Positions 19,010 to 28,834 of a DNA stretch of 64,000 nt are shown in pieces; position 1 is the stretch's first letter; each line of letters opens with the position of its first letter. Origin of the DNA: CAYMLL01 sp964390645 (lineage in GTDB: Bacteria; Planctomycetota; UBA8108). The stretch is from contig CAYMLL010000006.1 of assembly GCA_964390645.1 (NCBI GenBank), positions 1-64,000 of the forward strand, in the 5' to 3' direction. The notes beneath the pieces are model-generated. The model saw only the letters and a list, made by a program, of their open reading frames with translations. It had not been told where the DNA came from and did no database searches. The position numbers and the translations under genes were made by a program.

Positions 19010-20854
19010 TCAGATGTCGTCGAGATCATCATCGGACCCGAGATCCGGCAGCGTCGACTCCTCGTCCTCCACGCCGGCCCCGTCCCCGGCCCCGTCCTCC
19101 GCGTCGAAACCGTCGAGCGTCGCCTCCGCGGTCTCCAGTCCCGGCCCGGCGAAGCCCGCCATCATGCCCGCCACGACGGTCTGAATCGTCTGCAGATCCT
19201 CCGGCGTCAGGACGAAGGCGACCTCGACGCGACTCTCGACGACCTTCGGGATCAGCTTCTTGATCAGCGGCTGCAGCTCCTTGGCGAAGGGCGTCTGCAT
19301 CGCCATTCCGCTCAAGAGCGGCAGGATCGTCAGGCCGATCATCTGCAACTGCTGCTTCGCGACCGCCTCGGAGGCCGTGCCGCCGAGCAGCTCGAAGCGG
19401 ATCCCCGTGTCCATCGTGTCGATGGCCAGCGAGACGGCGCTGAACTTCCAGGGGCTCTCACCGCCCTCCGCGGCCGCGAGCGCCAGAGCCGCCGGGGGTA
19501 TCTCCGCGCCGATCCACAGCGCGTCGGTGCGCGCGAAGCCCCCCGCGAGGGACGCGAGAGCCTCGTTCGACGTGATCGATTTCCCCTCGCCGTTGCGCAG
19601 CGCGACCACCTTTGCGAAGGACGCCTCGTCGGCAACGACGACCTGACCGGGCGACACGAAGCTGAAGAACGCCGGCTCGCCGTCGATGGTCGCGGCGTAC
19701 GCCTCCAGTCCACCCTTGTCGACAGGTCTCTCCCCGTCGATCAGCTGGGCGAAGGCCAGACCGCGAACGATCTTCTCGCGGTCGAACTTGCCCTCGAGGA
19801 CGATCACGCCTCCGGAGGGAGGGGCGGTGAGGGCCTGTGGATCCGTCAGGTCCGGGATCTCGGCACCTAGGGTAACGCGACGGATGTCGTTGACCGGATC
19901 GAGCCCCATCAGCTCGAGAAAGCGCAGCGCGTCCGCGCCCCCGTCCTCGACTCCGGGAAGGACCTTCAGCACCGACGCCGTATCCTGCAGAGCACCGGGA
20001 GGCAGCATGTCGAGCTTGTCGACCAGGGCCCGGAGCCTCTGGACGTCGATGCTGACAACCGCCCCGGTGTCCGCCGGCAGGACTGTCGCCAGGCCGGCAG
20101 CGGTCCCCGGGGCGGCGTCGCCGTCGCCGCCGGCGTCGTCCCGGTCATCGACTCCGGTCGTATCGCTGTCGTCGCCGACGAGCTGAACGTCGCCGACGAG
20201 ATCGTCGTCGTTGTCGCCGGCGGCACCCCGCCCTGCCGGGCCGACATCGTCGCCGTCGACATCGTCGCCGTCGACATCATCGCCGTCGACATCATCGCCG
20301 TCGACATCATCGCCGTCGACATCATCGCCGCTCTCGCCTCGGGCGACGGTCTGCTGGCTCGTTCCCGCGTCGTCCCCACCGGAGAAGAGATCGGTGAACG
20401 CGTAGAGGCCGACGAGCACGACGGCGAGAACGCCGACCACGCCGACGATCAGAACGCCCTTCGATGCGCCCTTCTTCCCGGTGTCGCCGCCCCCGAATCG
20501 ACGCGATCCGTCACCGCCGGGTGGCTGCCGGCGGGTGCTCTGCGCAGCGCCGATGCCGACCTTCTTCTTCCCCGACCCCGGCTTCGCCAAGCCTCCGGGC
20601 CCCTTCGCCGGAGCCTTGAAGGACCTCTTGCCCTTGCTCCCGCTGTCGGGACGCGTGCGCGCCATCTCCCTGCGTTCGGCGGCGTCCATCACAGCGGTCT
20701 CGTCGAGCTCGGAAACCGCACCGCCGGTATCGGCGGCCGGAATCGACAGCACGCCTGCGCACTTCTTGCAGCGGATCTTCCGGCCGGCAAAGCTCTCGGG
20801 CGCCTGGTAGGTGGCGCCGCAACCATCACAAGTGACTTTCAACATCCTGTCCAC
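19010..20854 (-). CDS. Zinc-ribbon membrane protein with an acidic GDDVD repeat
   Basis: The N-terminus is a CxxC...CxxC zinc ribbon (Cys 9, 12, 29, 32; VTCDGCGATYQ, KIRCKKCAGVL) like the MJ0042-type fingers common in planctomycete membrane proteins. A basic Gly/Lys-rich linker, a transmembrane helix (~130-151, GVLIVGVVGVLAVVLVGLYA) and an acidic (GDDVD)n tract follow. The ~370-residue C-terminal domain includes TVLPADTGAVVSIDVQRL and PSGGVIVLEGKFDREKIVRG, typical of a secreted domain of unknown function. It ends in an acidic tail. The GTG at 20854 or the ATG at 20845 could start translation. Function unknown. Confidence 0.75.
   Translation of the reverse strand: MDRMLKVTCDGCGATYQAPESFAGRKIRCKKCAGVLSIPAADTGGAVSELDETAVMDAAERREMARTRPDSGSKGKRSFKAPAKGPGGLAKPGSGKKKVGIGAAQSTRRQPPGGDGSRRFGGGDTGKKGASKGVLIVGVVGVLAVVLVGLYAFTDLFSGGDDAGTSQQTVARGESGDDVDGDDVDGDDVDGDDVDGDDVDGDDVGPAGRGAAGDNDDDLVGDVQLVGDDSDTTGVDDRDDAGGDGDAAPGTAAGLATVLPADTGAVVSIDVQRLRALVDKLDMLPPGALQDTASVLKVLPGVEDGGADALRFLELMGLDPVNDIRRVTLGAEIPDLTDPQALTAPPSGGVIVLEGKFDREKIVRGLAFAQLIDGERPVDKGGLEAYAATIDGEPAFFSFVSPGQVVVADEASFAKVVALRNGEGKSITSNEALASLAGGFARTDALWIGAEIPPAALALAAAEGGESPWKFSAVSLAIDTMDTGIRFELLGGTASEAVAKQQLQMIGLTILPLLSGMAMQTPFAKELQPLIKKLIPKVVESRVEVAFVLTPEDLQTIQTVVAGMMAGFAGPGLETAEATLDGFDAEDGAGDGAGVEDEESTLPDLGSDDDLDDI
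20243..20329. repeat. 15-bp in-frame tandem repeat (about six copies)
   Basis: The unit gacatcatcgccgtc, with gacatcgtcgccgtc in the first two copies, repeats nearly six times and encodes (GDDVD)n on the minus strand just outside the membrane helix. The repeat is in frame, so copy-number changes alter length without frameshift. Confidence 0.9.
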
Positions 20855-21312
20855 GCTCCCGGGTTCAGCAGCCCGTTGAATCAGTCAATTCGGCGTGAAA
20901 GCGGCCAGTTCGCCCGAGCCCTCGTCAGCAGGGCCCCGGTTGCCGAAACTCGACGATACGCCAGATCGTCTGCGTTCCGAGGTCCCGGTCCCGATGACCC
21001 GGTCCCGATGACCCGGTCGAGCATTCGAATCACCTTCTTGACGGACTGGCGGCCTCCTTCTTGACGACCTGGCAGTCCGAGGCTCACCCTCGGCGATGCT
21101 GACCGCCCGGCAAACGTCTCGCCAGCCCTTCTGACGCGTCATGAATCGAAGCCGGACGGAACCTGCAGCGGGGCCCGAGCCCCACGGCACCTCGACCTCC
21201 ATCAATGTACGCCTTCGGCCGGAAGGGCGCCACTGCATTCCCGGCGGCCCTTCTACGCTCGATGCCGCCGTGGTACGATACCGCTTTCACGTATTCACGA
21301 GACCCGACGAAG
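20855..21312. other. Divergent intergenic region upstream of the MoxR operon
   Basis: These 458 bases lie between divergent genes. I see a 14-bp direct repeat (ggtcccgatgaccc, ~20982-21014), two copies of cttcttgacg near 21030-21065, and a TACGAT hexamer at 21274-21279 preceded by GTGG, 34 nt before the moxR ATG. No gene is supported. Confidence 0.4.
21274..21279 (+). promoter_or_regulatory. Putative -10 element of the MoxR/Bat operon
   Basis: TACGAT in GTGGTACGATACC lies 33 nt before the ATG at 21313. It matches the TAnnnT pattern seen before other genes here. The -35 region is not recognisable. Confidence 0.35.
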
Positions 21313-22386
21313 ATGTCCGAGCCCTCCTCTCCGGGTGCCGAGACCGAGCGAATGCCGCCCTCTCCGGACGCCGCACCGCCAGGCGAGGACCGCGCCACCG
21401 CGGAGCTTCTGCGCGACGCCTACGAGCGGCTCGGCAGCGAGCTGGAGAAGGTCATCGTCGGGCAGCACGAGGTCGTCGAGCGCATGCTCACCGCACTCTT
21501 CGCGGGCGGCCACTCCATCCTCATCGGCGTGCCGGGGCTGGCCAAGACGCTGCTCGTCAGCACCCTCGCACGGCTCCTGCGGCTGTCCTTCAAGCGCATC
21601 CAGTTCACACCGGATCTGATGCCGTCCGACATCACCGGCACCGACATCCTCCAGGAGGATCCGAAGAACGGCGTGCGCGAGTTCCGCTTCCTGGAGGGTC
21701 CGATCTTCACCAACATGCTGCTCGCCGACGAGATCAACCGTACGCCTCCGAAGACGCAGGCTGCGCTGCTCGAGGCGATGCAGGAGCACCGCGTGACCGT
21801 CGGTCGCCGGACCTTGCCGCTGCCCGCACCGTTCTTCGTCGTCGCGACGCAGAACCCGATCGAGCAGGAGGGCACGTACCAGCTGCCGGAGGCCCAGCTC
21901 GACCGTTTTCTCTTCTCCATCCGCGTCGGATATCCCGACGAGGCGGAGGAGCTCGAGATCATGAAGCGCACTCGCCCGGCCGACTCCGTCGAGCTCGCCC
22001 CGGTTCTCGGCGTCCACGATATCCGGCGCATTCAGGCCCTGGTGCCAGAGGTGCCGGCGGCCGATCACGTCTACCGTTTCGCGCTGCAGCTCGTGCGACG
22101 ATCGCGCCCGGAGGACGGCGCGTCCCCGGACTACATCCGCGAGAACCTCACCTACGGAGCCGGCCCGCGCGCGGCGCAAAGCCTGATGCTCGCATCGAAG
22201 GCTCGCGCGCTCCTGCAGGGTCGCGTCCACGTCAACACCGATGACGTCGAGGCCGTCGCCGCGCCGGTGCTCGCACATCGTCTGGTGACGAACTTCCACG
22301 CCGACGCGGAGCGAATCTCGCCGGAAGCTCTCGTCGAGCGCCTCGTCGCCGATTCGAACGCGGAGAGCGCGAAGCCCGGGGACTAG
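21313..22386 (+). CDS. MoxR-family AAA+ ATPase
   Basis: This 357-residue MoxR ATPase starts at MSEPSSPG. It has Walker A LIGVPGLAKT (~72), Walker B MLLADEINRTPPKTQAAL (~136), sensor-1 region FVVATQNPIEQEGTYQLPEA and the arginine-containing QLDRFLF. MoxR ATPases act as chaperones or activators for vWA-domain partners. It is the first gene of a four-gene operon and is followed 3 bp later by a DUF58 gene, then by two vWA membrane proteins. The pairing argues for a classic MoxR/Bat envelope or stress module. Confidence 0.92.
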   Translation: MSEPSSPGAETERMPPSPDAAPPGEDRATAELLRDAYERLGSELEKVIVGQHEVVERMLTALFAGGHSILIGVPGLAKTLLVSTLARLLRLSFKRIQFTPDLMPSDITGTDILQEDPKNGVREFRFLEGPIFTNMLLADEINRTPPKTQAALLEAMQEHRVTVGRRTLPLPAPFFVVATQNPIEQEGTYQLPEAQLDRFLFSIRVGYPDEAEELEIMKRTRPADSVELAPVLGVHDIRRIQALVPEVPAADHVYRFALQLVRRSRPEDGASPDYIRENLTYGAGPRAAQSLMLASKARALLQGRVHVNTDDVEAVAAPVLAHRLVTNFHADAERISPEALVERLVADSNAESAKPGD

Positions 22387-22389
22387 CTC

Positions 22390-23298
22390 ATGGCCGAGCT
22401 CCGAGACTTTCTCGATCCGCGCGAGGTGGCGCAGCTCGAGAAGCTCCAGGTCGTCGCACGCCGCATCGTCGACGGATTCCTGCGCGGCATCCATCGCAGC
22501 CCCGCAAAGGGATCATCCCTCGAGTACGCCGAGAACCGTCCCTACGTTCCCGGTGACGACCTGCGCCACCTGGACTGGCGCAGCTACGCCAAGACCGACC
22601 GCTTCTACCTCAAGCAGTTCGAGGACGAGACCAACCTGCGAGCGACGGTCGCGCTCGATGCTTCCGGGTCGATGTCCTTCGGGTCGACCGGCGTGACCAA
22701 GCTGCGCTACGCGAGCTGTCTCGCCGCAGCCATCGGCTATCTGCTTCTCGAGCAACGCGATGCGGTCGGGCTCGCGGTGTTCGACGAGGATCTCCGGAAA
22801 TTCGTGCCGCCACGCGCCACCGCCGAGAACCTCGCCGGGATCTTCGACACGATGGAGACCCTCGAACCTCGCGGCGAGACCGACTTCGGATGCGCCCTCC
22901 CTCGCCTCGCCGAACGCATCACGCCCCGGTCTCTCGTTGTCCTGATCTCCGATCTCCTGGCGGATCCACCCGGCATCCTCACCGGCGTCTCGCAGCTCAG
23001 ACAACGAGGGTGCGTGGTGATCACGCTGCACGTGATGGACCCCGCGGAGCTCGAGCTGCCCTTCGACTCGTGGATGGTCTTTCGCGACCTCGAGAACTCC
23101 TCGGTCGAGATGCGTCTCGACGCTCGCGACATGCGGGAGATTTACCTGGAGCATCTCGCCGAACATCGCGAGGCCGTGCGAAGCGGCTGCTCCGCGGCCG
23201 GTGTCGACTATCTCTTCCTCGACGTACGCGAGCCCTTCGAGGTGGCGCTCGGTCGCTTCCTGCACCTGCGTTCGCGACGGAGATCAGATCGACGATGA
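22390..23298 (+). CDS. DUF58/vWA-domain protein
   Basis: This 302-residue protein has the DUF58 signature ENRPYVPGDDLRHLDWRSYA followed by a vWA fold whose metal site reads TVALDASGSMSFG (DxSxS). Unlike many DUF58 proteins it has no N-terminal membrane helices. It begins 3 bp after moxR and its stop overlaps the next ATG (ATGA). It is the expected partner of the MoxR ATPase. Confidence 0.9.
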   Translation: MAELRDFLDPREVAQLEKLQVVARRIVDGFLRGIHRSPAKGSSLEYAENRPYVPGDDLRHLDWRSYAKTDRFYLKQFEDETNLRATVALDASGSMSFGSTGVTKLRYASCLAAAIGYLLLEQRDAVGLAVFDEDLRKFVPPRATAENLAGIFDTMETLEPRGETDFGCALPRLAERITPRSLVVLISDLLADPPGILTGVSQLRQRGCVVITLHVMDPAELELPFDSWMVFRDLENSSVEMRLDARDMREIYLEHLAEHREAVRSGCSAAGVDYLFLDVREPFEVALGRFLHLRSRRRSDRR

Positions 23299-25523
23299 GC
23301 GGGCTCGTGGACTCCTTCATCAACCCCGAGCTCTGGCCGCTCCTCCTTCTCGCGGTGTTGCCGGTGGTCCTCTACCTCCTGGACCGACACCGGGCCCGCC
23401 GCGTCGACTGGCCTGCGCTGCGCTTCTTTCTCGCGCGTCGGGCCTCACGCCTGCGGTGGATCCGGCTGCGCGAGGCGCTGCTGATCGTCGTACGCACCCT
23501 GGCGATCCTGGCGATCGTGCTCACGTTTCTGCGGCCGGTCGCGATCACCGAGATCCGACGCACCACCGCGGAGTCGCCGCTGACCCGTGGCTTCGTGCTC
23601 GTGGTCGACTCGAGCGCGAGCATGGGCTACGAGCACGACGACGGACGAAGCTCCCTCGAGGTCGCACGCCGCACGGCGATCGACCTGCTCGGAAGCCTGC
23701 GAGACGGCGACTCTGCCACCCTCCTCGCCGGCGCCGCATCGCTCGAGGAGGTGAGCGGCGATGGCGCGTCGCTCGACCTGGCGCGTGACGCCTTGCGCGC
23801 GCTGCGACCCTCCGGCGGGGTCTTCGATCTGGCGACGGCGATCGACCTGGCGCTCGAGACATCGACACGCCTGCCGTCGCGCACTCGCGAGATCTTCATC
23901 CTCTCCGATCTGCAGCACGGCGACGTCGAGGACGACAGCGACCGCCCCTTTCGATTCCTCGCGTCCCGCTGGCGCTCCGATGACGCGCGCCCCGAGGTGA
24001 CGATCGTCGACTGCGGCGTCGAGGCTCCGAGCAACGCCCGGGTGACGGCGCTGCGGCCGGACGCCGGCATCGCCGGCACCGACAAGGCTGTCAGCCTCCG
24101 TGCGCGGATCGTCGTGCCACGCTCACGATCGGGGACGCTGTCCCTGCGTCTTCTTGTCGACGACGAGGTCGCCATGGAGCGACAGATCGACACCGACGAG
24201 ATGACCCGGAGCACGTCGACGAGCGAGGACTCGGTCGGGGCGGACATCACGCTGACGCATCGATTCGCACGCGCGGGAGAGCACAGGATCCGGCTCGAGC
24301 TGCTGGCGACGGAACGACTCGACCCGCTGCGAGTCGACGACGCACGCAGCTACGTGCTCGAGGTTCACGACCGGATCGACGTGCTGATCGTCGAGCCGGA
24401 CGGAGACGAGACGCGCGAGGAGTCCGGCCGCTTCATCGATCTGGCTCTCTTCCCCACAGACTCCGAGGCGCGCCCCATCGACGTCATCTTCCGTCCACGT
24501 CGTACGTCGAAGGTGACGCCCGAGGAGGTCTCGCGAGCAAGCGTCATCATCCTCGCAGATCTTCCGTCACTCGATGACGACACGAGCGATCTCATCGAGA
24601 GTCGTGTGCGATCCGGGGCGGGACTGCTCGTCTTCGCCGGCGCGCGCGCGAAAGCTTCCGGGTACGACGAGCGGCTCCATCGCGGTGGCGCCGGCCTCAT
24701 GCCGACGCGCCTCGTCCAACGCATCGAGCGCCCCGGGGAAGCGGTCACGCCAATCGACGTCGACCTCTCGCACCCCGCGCTCAGCGTCTTCGCATCGCCC
24801 GACGACGGAGATCTTCGCCGCGTCCCGATCCACGCCCACTGGACAACCGGATCCCTGCCCGCCGACGCGCGCGTCCTCGCTCGCATCGACCGCTCGACAC
24901 CGTGGATTCTCGAACGCGATCTCGGCGGTGGCCGGGTGATCCTCGTGACCACATCGGCGACGCCAGCGGACAGCGACCTCCCGCGCACGCCTCTCTTCGT
25001 CCCCGTCCTCCACGGACTCGTACGTCACCTGGCGCTCGAGCCGCGTGACGGGGAGGCGACGAACCAGGGTGAGCCGCTCGAGGTCACTCTACGCGAGGGT
25101 GAGGAGAACGCCTCGATCACCGTGACCGGACCGGACTCGTCCCCCCTGCCGACAGCCCGGATCGACGACGGCAGACCACGCTGGCGCTGCGAGGACACGA
25201 CCGACCCCGGCTTCTACACGTTCCACATCACGCGAGAGGAGCACGGCGCGCGCTCGACCATGCGCGCGGTGAACGTCGATCCACGTGAGTCGAACCTGAC
25301 GAGGATCCCGACGGATCGCCTGGATCCGCTGCGCACAGCCGTGGGGCTTCGTGTCGTCCGCGACGTCCACGAGACCCGCGGAGGCGACCTCACCGCCAAG
25401 GCGCAGGTCGAGCGCTGGCCGCACGTGCTCGCGGCGGCGCTACTCCTTCTGTTCCTCGAGCTCGCACTCCTGTCTCGACTCGGCAGGGGCCGCGCCCCCT
25501 GGACCGCGAGGGCGGCAGCATGA
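23295..25523 (+). CDS. BatA-like vWA membrane protein
   Basis: The ATG at 23295 overlaps the DUF58 stop. Two N-terminal helices (LWPLLLLAVLPVVLYLL and LLIVVRTLAILAIVLTFL), separated by the basic segment HRARRVDWPALRFFLARR, are the BatA/aerotolerance N-terminal domain. A vWA domain follows with LVVDSSASMG (~103). The middle has beta-rich segments and a possible amidotransferase-like fold (VIILADLPSLDDDTSD). The C-terminus has a last helix (VLAAALLLLFLELALL). It probably anchors the MoxR/vWA complex, with large parts outside the membrane. Confidence 0.85.
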   Translation: MSGLVDSFINPELWPLLLLAVLPVVLYLLDRHRARRVDWPALRFFLARRASRLRWIRLREALLIVVRTLAILAIVLTFLRPVAITEIRRTTAESPLTRGFVLVVDSSASMGYEHDDGRSSLEVARRTAIDLLGSLRDGDSATLLAGAASLEEVSGDGASLDLARDALRALRPSGGVFDLATAIDLALETSTRLPSRTREIFILSDLQHGDVEDDSDRPFRFLASRWRSDDARPEVTIVDCGVEAPSNARVTALRPDAGIAGTDKAVSLRARIVVPRSRSGTLSLRLLVDDEVAMERQIDTDEMTRSTSTSEDSVGADITLTHRFARAGEHRIRLELLATERLDPLRVDDARSYVLEVHDRIDVLIVEPDGDETREESGRFIDLALFPTDSEARPIDVIFRPRRTSKVTPEEVSRASVIILADLPSLDDDTSDLIESRVRSGAGLLVFAGARAKASGYDERLHRGGAGLMPTRLVQRIERPGEAVTPIDVDLSHPALSVFASPDDGDLRRVPIHAHWTTGSLPADARVLARIDRSTPWILERDLGGGRVILVTTSATPADSDLPRTPLFVPVLHGLVRHLALEPRDGEATNQGEPLEVTLREGEENASITVTGPDSSPLPTARIDDGRPRWRCEDTTDPGFYTFHITREEHGARSTMRAVNVDPRESNLTRIPTDRLDPLRTAVGLRVVRDVHETRGGDLTAKAQVERWPHVLAAALLLLFLELALLSRLGRGRAPWTARAAA

Positions 25524-27808
25524 GCCTGCTGACCCGCTGGATGCCGCTCTGGCTCCTCCTCATCGTCCTGCCGGCCCTCGTCATCTCCGCGTGGATCCTC
25601 TACCGACGGGATCGCGGCATCGTTCACCCCGCACGCGGACTGGTGCTGTCGCTGCTACGAATCGTGCTGGTCACGGTCTGCGTCACTCTGCTTCTCGATC
25701 TCGCCGACATCGAGCAGCGCACCGAGGTCATCAAGGAGGAGGTCCTCGTCGTTCTCGACGTCTCACCGAGCATGGCGCTCACGGACGACGACGCCCTGCC
25801 GAGGCTTCGCGAGGTGGCGGCGGTCGTCCACTCACGCTGGCGCGAGGAGCTCGAGCGCGATTTCCGCGTCTCCCTCCATGCTGTCGACTCCTCGCTTCGC
25901 GAGCTCGAGGCCGACACCGTGGATACGCTCGAGGCGACCGGGCGGGGCACCGACCTCGGACATCCCATCGTCACCGCCGTACTCGAGCGGCCGCACGACT
26001 CGGTCGCCGGAGTCGTTCTCTTCAGCGACGGCAACCACAACGGCCCTCGGGATCCGCGAGAGGCCGCGCGCACGCTCGGTCGACTCGACGTTCCGATGAT
26101 CAGCATCGGCGCCGGTCCACTCGAGCCTCCGCCCGATCTCGCCATCGACGAGATCGACTCGACCGCGGAGGTCTTCGCGGGAGACGAGGTCGAGATCGAG
26201 GTGACCATCGACAACCGGGGGATGGAGGTCGATCGCCTGCCGATTCGCGTCCGGGACGGCGAGTCCGAAATCGCCGAATTCATCATCGAGGGCCTCCCCT
26301 CGCGCGGCGCTTCACGCTGGCCGCTGCGCTTCGAGATCGACGCGCCCGGACGACGCAGGCTGGAAGTCTCCATCGGCCCGGCGGAGGGCGAAGCGACGAT
26401 CGCCAACAACCGTTCGTCGTTCTGGCTCGACGTCCTCAGTGACGAGGCGCGAGTGCTCCATCTTGACGGCGCACCGCGATGGGAGTACCGCTACCTCCGC
26501 GACACGTGGACACGCGACGAGCGGATCGCGCTCGACAGCTTTCTCGTCGCCGCGCCACCCGACCGTCGCCTGCCCGCCGACTTCCCGCGGGACCGGGCCG
26601 CGATGCTCGCCTACGACGTGATCGTCCTCGGCGACGTCGAGCCCGAGCTCTTCACTGCCGAGGAGCGGCAGACTCTCGTCGACTTCGTCGGCGCCCGAGG
26701 CGGCACGCTGGTCGTGCTCTGCGGGCCACGATCGATGCCCTACGCGTGGTCGTCGACGCCTCTCGTGACAGCGCTGCCCGTCGAGCTCCACGCGGCGACA
26801 CCGGGAAGGGACGACGGGGTCAGTCGACAGGAGGCCGCCGGCCGTCTCGTCCTCAGCGCGGTCGGCGAGGAGTCTCCGCTGCTGCGACTCGTCGCCGGCC
26901 GCGAGACCAACGTGCGACTCTGGGATCTGCTGCCCGGCCCCTTCTGGGTGCAGCCGGTTCGCTCTGTGCGCCAGGGCTGCGCACTCCTCGCCAGCGAACA
27001 TCGGGACAACACGCCGGTATTCGTCACGAGGTCGCTGGGGTCGGGTCGCGTCTTTTACAGCGGCGTGGACTCCACCTGGCGCTGGCGTTTTCGCTTCGGT
27101 GACCTGCTCTACACACGGTTCTGGGGTCAGGTTGTCCGCTGGGCGGTGACGCAGCGGCTCTCCGCGACCGACGATCGAGTCCGTCTCGGAACCGATCGGG
27201 TGGTCTACAGCCCGGGTGACGACGTGCGCATCGCAGCGGTCATCAGCGACGCGGATGACAAGCCGATCGTCGTCGGCCGCGTCGACGCCATCGTGACCAC
27301 GAAGGCCGGGGCCCCGGCGGACGCTGGACGCGAAGTTGCCCGCCGTGTCCCGCTGGCGCTGGTTCCCCGAAGCGATGGCCGCCACGAGGGCTCACTGTCC
27401 CCCGACGCCCTGGGAGGACTTGTCGACGAGGCCGTCAAGGAAGGATCCTCCACGATGAACGATACCCTCGAGCTGACCGTGAGCGTCGACGTCGAGGCCT
27501 TGCCGGACTACGCCGATCGCCCGGAGCGTGCCACCGCGACCTTCGCGGTCGATCTGCCACGCGCCGACGAGACCGCCGACCTGGCGATCAACCGCTCGCT
27601 CCTGGAGGACCTCGCCGGACTCAGCGGCGGCGCTTTTCTGCCCATCGAACGCAGCCACGAAGCGCGCACGTTCCTCCCGTCAGCCGGCCGCGCGCGCATC
27701 GTCACCGAGACGAGAGCCGCGATCGACTGGCCCTGGACCCTGGCGCTGACGCTGCTCGGCCTGCTGACGCTCGAGTGGGTCCTGCGCAAGCGGTGGAACC
27801 TCGCATGA
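25520..27808 (+). CDS. vWA/amidotransferase-like membrane protein
   Basis: This 762-residue protein overlaps the previous gene by ATGA. Two N-terminal helices (LWLLLIVLPALVISAWIL, LLRIVLVTVCVTLLLDL) lead to a vWA domain with VLVVLDVSPSMAL (~77) and VVLFSDGNHNG. A beta-sandwich (~200-300) follows, then a class-I-glutamine-amidotransferase-like fold (~305-470: VIVLGDVEPELFTAEERQTL, GGTLVVLCG) without an obvious catalytic Cys. A C-terminal helix is present (WTLALTLLGLLTLEWVL). It is the last gene of the MoxR/Bat operon; both vWA proteins share the same plan and may be old paralogues. Confidence 0.85.
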   Translation: MSLLTRWMPLWLLLIVLPALVISAWILYRRDRGIVHPARGLVLSLLRIVLVTVCVTLLLDLADIEQRTEVIKEEVLVVLDVSPSMALTDDDALPRLREVAAVVHSRWREELERDFRVSLHAVDSSLRELEADTVDTLEATGRGTDLGHPIVTAVLERPHDSVAGVVLFSDGNHNGPRDPREAARTLGRLDVPMISIGAGPLEPPPDLAIDEIDSTAEVFAGDEVEIEVTIDNRGMEVDRLPIRVRDGESEIAEFIIEGLPSRGASRWPLRFEIDAPGRRRLEVSIGPAEGEATIANNRSSFWLDVLSDEARVLHLDGAPRWEYRYLRDTWTRDERIALDSFLVAAPPDRRLPADFPRDRAAMLAYDVIVLGDVEPELFTAEERQTLVDFVGARGGTLVVLCGPRSMPYAWSSTPLVTALPVELHAATPGRDDGVSRQEAAGRLVLSAVGEESPLLRLVAGRETNVRLWDLLPGPFWVQPVRSVRQGCALLASEHRDNTPVFVTRSLGSGRVFYSGVDSTWRWRFRFGDLLYTRFWGQVVRWAVTQRLSATDDRVRLGTDRVVYSPGDDVRIAAVISDADDKPIVVGRVDAIVTTKAGAPADAGREVARRVPLALVPRSDGRHEGSLSPDALGGLVDEAVKEGSSTMNDTLELTVSVDVEALPDYADRPERATATFAVDLPRADETADLAINRSLLEDLAGLSGGAFLPIERSHEARTFLPSAGRARIVTETRAAIDWPWTLALTLLGLLTLEWVLRKRWNLA

Positions 27809-27877
27809 CGACTCCCCGGCAAGCGCACTCCGTGCTCCCGACATGGGGCCGCCCCTCCTCGCCCCTGGCGCCTGTGG

Positions 27878-27883
27878 TACACT
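27878..27883 (+). promoter_or_regulatory. Putative -10 element of rmlA
   Basis: TACACT in TGTGGTACACTGG lies 48 nt before the rmlA ATG. It follows the GGTAnnnT pattern. No clear -35. Confidence 0.35.
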
Positions 27884-27931
27884 GGCCAGAGCGTGGAAGA
27901 CGCCGGAAACAACTACAAGGGCACAGAGACG

Positions 27932-28801
27932 ATGAAAGGCATCATCCTCGCGGGCGGGACCGGCACCCGGCTGCACCCGCTCACCGTCGCGGTGAGCAAG
28001 CAGCTGATGCCCGTGTACGACAAGCCGATGATCTACCATCCCTTGTCGGCGCTGATGCTCGCCGGGATCCGCGATATCCTCGTCATCACGACGCCGCACG
28101 AGCAGGAGGGATTCCGACGCCTTCTCGACGACGGTAGCCGCATCGGCATCTCGATCCGGTACGCCGCACAGCCCCGGCCGGGCGGCATCGCGCAGGCCTT
28201 CATCATCGGCCGGGACTTCATCGGGCAGGACCGCGTCGCACTGGCGCTGGGTGACAACATCTTCTACGGCCAGGGATTCGGCGAGACGCTCCAGCGCGCA
28301 GGCGCGCGCAAGCAAGGCGCCACGGTCTTCGCCTACAAGGTGAAGGATCCCCGGCGCTACGGAGTCGTCACGTTCGACGCGAGCGGCAAGGCGATCCACC
28401 TCGAGGAGAAGCCCGCGAAGCCGAGGTCGAACCACGCGGTCACCGGACTCTACCTCTACGACAACCAGGTGGTCGACATCTCCACCAACCTCTCACCGTC
28501 CGCGCGCGGTGAGCTCGAGATCACCGACGTCAACCGCACCTACCTCGACAGGGGCGAGCTCCACGTCGAGACCCTCGGACGTGGTATCGCGTGGCTCGAC
28601 ACGGGAACGCCGGAGTCGCTGCTGCAGGCGGCGAACTACATCCAGGCGATCGAGGAGCGCCAGGGTCAGATGGTCGCCGCCGTCGAGGAGATCGCGTATC
28701 ACATGGGCTTCATAGACCGGGAGCAGCTCGCTCGCCTCGCGAGCGACCTCGCGAGCTCGAGCTACGGCCTCAGCCTGCAGCGCATCCTCGACGATTCCTG
28801 A
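27932..28801 (+). CDS. rmlA: Glucose-1-phosphate thymidylyltransferase
   Basis: This 289-residue enzyme makes dTDP-glucose from dTTP and glucose-1-phosphate, the first step to dTDP-rhamnose and related sugars. The nucleotide motif [16 protein letters not shown], the [17 protein letters not shown] segment, [12 protein letters not shown] and the [19 protein letters not shown] tail are all textbook. The start is the ATG that directly precedes KGIILAGG. The remaining rml genes are not adjacent, so it is a stand-alone copy. Confidence 0.95.
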   Translation: MKGIILAGGTGTRLHPLTVAVSKQLMPVYDKPMIYHPLSALMLAGIRDILVITTPHEQEGFRRLLDDGSRIGISIRYAAQPRPGGIAQAFIIGRDFIGQDRVALALGDNIFYGQGFGETLQRAGARKQGATVFAYKVKDPRRYGVVTFDASGKAIHLEEKPAKPRSNHAVTGLYLYDNQVVDISTNLSPSARGELEITDVNRTYLDRGELHVETLGRGIAWLDTGTPESLLQAANYIQAIEERQGQMVAAVEEIAYHMGFIDREQLARLASDLASSSYGLSLQRILDDS

Positions 28802-28834
28802 AGAGCCGCGATCAGCCGGAACGAACCGGAACGA

